Source: Actomonas sp051209155 (GTDB taxonomy: Bacteria; Verrucomicrobiota; Verrucomicrobiia; Opitutales; Opitutaceae). Taken from it: 64,000 bases of DNA. Numbering within the stretch: position 1 is the stretch's first letter; each line of letters starts with the position of its first letter. Positions 61,620 to 64,000 of this stretch are shown here, piece after piece. The DNA lies in NCBI GenBank assembly GCA_051209155.1, contig JBPJGB010000001.1; one strand, 5' to 3'. The notes below the pieces were generated by a model, which saw only the letters and a list, made by a program, of their open reading frames with translations, was not told the DNA's origin and did no database searches. The translations under genes were made by a program, and so were the position numbers.

Positions 61620-64000
61620 TGAAAGTCGTGGGAGGCTTGGGCGGGGAGGTCGTCTAGGCGGAGGGCTTCGATGTGCTCGGCTTTGACGTGGATGATGCCG
61701 TGCTGAATCTGGAGCCGGCCCGTGATCCGCAGGGCGGGTTCGAGGTTGATGGTGAGGCGGTAGTGTTCGAAGCGGTCGGGGGTGACGATGCAGTTGGCCA
61801 CGCCGGTTTCGTCCTCGAGGGTGATGAAGACGAAGCCCTTGGCGGTGCCGGGGCGCTGGCGGCAGATGACGCTGCCGGCGACGGTGACGCGGTCGCGGTC
61901 CTGGGCCAGGCTCAGGTCGAGGGCGCGCCAGACATCGGGCAGGCGGGCGCGCACGTGGGCCATGGGATGCACGCCGGTGGTGAGGCCCATGCCGGTGAAG
62001 TCCGATGCCACGCGCTCGGCGCGTGTCATGGGATTTAGGATTTTGGATTCTTGATTTTCGATCTTCGCCTCGGGCCGGTCTTCGGCGGCGAGGGCGGTGA
62101 ACTCAGTTTGTTGATATGTGCGCTGGAAGAGGGGTTCGGCGGTGGTCCACGCGGCTTCGACCTGCCAGAGGGCGGCGCGGCGGTGACCGGCGAAGACGTT
62201 GAGGGCGCCGAGGGCGGCGAGGGAGCGGCGCTGGGCGGGGTTGAAGGTGGTGCGGGCGAGCCAGTCGTCGATGCCGGTGAAGGGGTGCGCGGCGCGGGCG
62301 GTGAGCATGGCGCGAGTGGGTTTTTCGGCGAGGCCGTTGACGTAGCTCAGGCCGAGACGCACGGCGGGGATGTTAGGGTTGTAGCCGGGGTCGTTGACCC
62401 CGGTCCCGGCTTCACCGAGGCCGGCTACAGCGGGATCCGGGTATTCGACGGTGCAGCGCCAGTCGGACTTTTGCACGCAGACGGGTAGGAAGGTGACGCC
62501 GTGGCGGCGGGCGTCCTGCACCAGCGTGGCGGGGCCGTAGAAGCCCATGGGTTGGTTGTTGAGCAGGGCGCAGACGAACTCGGCCGGACGGTGGGCTTTG
62601 AGCCAGGTGCTGGCGTAGGCGAGCAGGGCGAAGCTCATCGAGTGCGATTCGGGGAAACCGTAGAGGGCGAAGTTGGAGGCGGACTCGATGAGCAGGTCGG
62701 CGATGCGGTCGGACCAACCGTGGCGGTGCAGGGCGGCGCGCAGGTTGGTGAGGGCGCGATCGAGGCGTTCGGTGCCGCGGGAAAAGCCCATGGCGCGGCG
62801 CAGTTCCTCGGCCTGGCTGCCGTCGTAGTTCGCCAGGGCCATGGCACAGGCGAGCATCTGTTCCTGAAACAGCACGACGCCGTAGGTGCGCTCGAGGATG
62901 GGCAGGAGTTTGTCGTGCACCTCGGGATCGAGGCAGACGATGGGTTCGCCGTGGTGGCGGCGGCGGATGATGGGGTGGGCGAGTTTGCCGACGATGGGAC
63001 CGGGGCGCACGATGGCGACCTGCATGGCGACGTCGTAGAAGCAGGCGGGTTTGAAGCGGCGCAGGGAGGACATCTGGGCGCGGCTTTCGATCTGAAAAAC
63101 GCCGACGGTGTCGGCCTCCTGCATCAGGCGGTAGGTCGCGGGGTCGTCGGGCGGGATCGCCGGGAGCGAGAGCGTATCGCCGTTCTGGTTACACAGTTCG
63201 AAGCAGTCCTGCAGGGTGGCCATCATACCCAGGCCGAGCAGGTCGACCTTGACGATACCGAGGTCCTCGCAGTCGTCCTTGTCCCATTGCACGACGACGC
63301 GGTCGGGCATGGAGGCGGGCTCGAGGGGGACGACCTGGTTGAGGCGGCCGCCGCAGATGACCATGCCGCCGGAGTGCTGGCCGAGGTGGCGAGGCAGGCC
63401 GCGCATCTGGTGGTAAACGCGGATGAGCGTCGCGGCGCGCGGGTGCTCGGCGGGCAGGCCGGACTGGCGGAGTTGGTCCTCCAACGACATCGTGTGCGGG
63501 AAGTCGCCGCCGTGGTAGAGGCTGGAGAATCGGTCGAGGATGTCGTCGGGCAGGGAGAGCACCTTGCCCAGTTCGCGGGTGGTGCCGCGACCGCGGTAGG
63601 TGATGACGTTGGCGGTCATGGCGGCGCCATGCGGGGCGTAGCGTGCGTAAACCTCCTGGATGACGGACTCGCGCAGCTCGCCGCTGGGCAGGTCGAGGTC
63701 GATGTCGGGCCAGGACGGGCGGCCGTCGGCGCCGACGCGGCCCTCGCTGAGGAAGCGTTCAAAGAGCAGGCGGTTTTTGACCGGGTCGATGGCGGTGATG
63801 CGCAGGGCGTAGCAGACGACGCTGTTGGCGGCGGAACCGCGGCCTTGGATGAGGATGCCGCGGGCGCGGGCCCATTCGCAGATGGAGGCGACGATGAGAA
63901 AGTAGCCCTCGAAACCGAGCTTGGTGATGAGGGCGAGTTCGGCGTCGATCTGGCGGCGGTAGGCCTGGGTGAGGGTGGGAATGAACTGGGTGATGCCGGC
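61616..64000 (-). CDS. dnaE2: Error-prone DNA polymerase III alpha subunit DnaE2 (3' part)
   Basis: The frame is open across the whole right edge; 794 codons are visible and the start lies outside the window. Catalytic residues appear in WPDIDLDLPSGE (the Asp pair), and GYFLIVASICEWARARGIL, GRGSAANSVVCYAL and PHGAAMTANVITYRGRGTT match DnaE2/ImuC. The C-terminal region ends in an OB-fold-like part (VTVAGSVICRQRPGTAKGFVFITLEDETG) and a short tail ASHDFH. It is the translesion polymerase used in SOS-type mutagenesis with ImuA/ImuB; those partners could lie beyond the window. The gene contains palindromic element copy 3 (62379-62429). The internal Met at 63619 is not a real start. Confidence 0.95.
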   Translation of the reverse strand, partial: AGITQFIPTLTQAYRRQIDAELALITKLGFEGYFLIVASICEWARARGILIQGRGSAANSVVCYALRITAIDPVKNRLLFERFLSEGRVGADGRPSWPDIDLDLPSGELRESVIQEVYARYAPHGAAMTANVITYRGRGTTRELGKVLSLPDDILDRFSSLYHGGDFPHTMSLEDQLRQSGLPAEHPRAATLIRVYHQMRGLPRHLGQHSGGMVICGGRLNQVVPLEPASMPDRVVVQWDKDDCEDLGIVKVDLLGLGMMATLQDCFELCNQNGDTLSLPAIPPDDPATYRLMQEADTVGVFQIESRAQMSSLRRFKPACFYDVAMQVAIVRPGPIVGKLAHPIIRRRHHGEPIVCLDPEVHDKLLPILERTYGVVLFQEQMLACAMALANYDGSQAEELRRAMGFSRGTERLDRALTNLRAALHRHGWSDRIADLLIESASNFALYGFPESHSMSFALLAYASTWLKAHRPAEFVCALLNNQPMGFYGPATLVQDARRHGVTFLPVCVQKSDWRCTVEYPDPAVAGLGEAGTGVNDPGYNPNIPAVRLGLSYVNGLAEKPTRAMLTARAAHPFTGIDDWLARTTFNPAQRRSLAALGALNVFAGHRRAALWQVEAAWTTAEPLFQRTYQQTEFTALAAEDRPEAKIENQESKILNPMTRAERVASDFTGMGLTTGVHPMAHVRARLPDVWRALDLSLAQDRDRVTVAGSVICRQRPGTAKGFVFITLEDETGVANCIVTPDRFEHYRLTINLEPALRITGRLQIQHGIIHVKAEHIEALRLDDLPAQASHDFH
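62379..62429. repeat. Intragenic palindromic element, copy 3 (compound, in dnaE2)
   Basis: A core CCGGGGTC-GTT-GACCCCGG (62385-62403), preceded by TTGTAG, is joined to a degenerate second copy ending GGCCGG CTACAG (to 62429). Both ends carry the GTAG/CTAC flank, so the full unit is a longer imperfect palindrome. In the gene's frame it encodes VAGLGEAGTGVNDPGYN, between the conserved WRCTVE and RLGLSYVNGL blocks of DnaE2. Confidence 0.8.

Noticed and set aside
1..64000. CRISPR arrays, tRNA/rRNA genes, insertion sequences, prophage genes
   Set aside because: No regularly spaced direct repeats, cloverleaf sequences, transposase or phage structural genes were seen by reading; a tRNA scan was not possible.

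Overview
The window is about 64 kb of GC-rich, densely coding bacterial DNA from a Gram-negative heterotroph: it has TonB-dependent outer-membrane receptors, an outer-membrane beta-barrel, lipoproteins and complex I. Several gene types suggest Verrucomicrobiota, most likely the Opitutaceae: a VCBS/TPR gene pair, secreted proteins ending in paired 'VAGF...RxVGP' domains, and a mix of Planctomycetes/Verrucomicrobia-type small envelope proteins. The taxon is an inference, because no rRNA or tRNA gene was seen.

Layout. 0-9 kb: a giant coiled-coil protein (about 2,100 residues), a transglutaminase-like protein overlapped by a tiny zinc-ribbon gene, a hypothetical membrane-anchored protein, and a periplasmic TonB C-terminal-domain protein behind a good sigma-54 promoter match. 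9-18 kb (minus strand): an iron-uptake locus running Fiu-like receptor, PiuC-like hydroxylase, TPR protein, PepSY protein, terminator, second receptor, second PepSY protein. Fur-like operator sequences stand upstream of both receptors. 18-25 kb: a CobW GTPase divergent from the receptor, a secreted HAF-repeat protein, a Tat-exported LysM amidase, a small CxDPxCP protein, a WD40 protein and an outer-membrane barrel. 25-34 kb: an ECF sigma/anti-sigma pair, Cys-rich membrane protein, Fpg/Nei glycosylase, AlkD-like protein, a second CobW GTPase with a His-rich loop, and a translationally coupled VCBS-lipoprotein/TPR pair. 34-47.9 kb: a contiguous nuoBCDEFGHIJKLMN operon without nuoA, closed by a strong terminator. 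48-64 kb: a multidomain GH10 xylanase, a K+ channel divergent from a Kef-type exchanger, several envelope proteins, a ParE/GyrB-type topoisomerase subunit, an RluA-family pseudouridine synthase, and the 3' part of dnaE2, which runs off the right edge.

How the genes work together. The 9-18 kb block resembles the piu/fiu siderophore-uptake loci of Proteobacteria: receptors import ferric siderophore and PepSY membrane proteins and a 2OG-Fe(II) hydroxylase act downstream. The nuo block is the respiratory NADH dehydrogenase; its missing NuoA must be encoded elsewhere. DNA repair is represented by fpg/nei, an alkD homologue and dnaE2.

The most unusual signals are not genes. One is a short palindromic element (CCGGGGTC-N3-GACCCCGG, flanked by GTAG/CTAC) inserted in the same reading frame in three unrelated genes. 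A second is a roughly 48-bp dispersed repeat found in the same place behind both siderophore receptors. A third is a pair of related 21-bp palindromes in a convergent intergenic region. No CRISPR array, insertion sequence, phage module or RNA gene was recognised.
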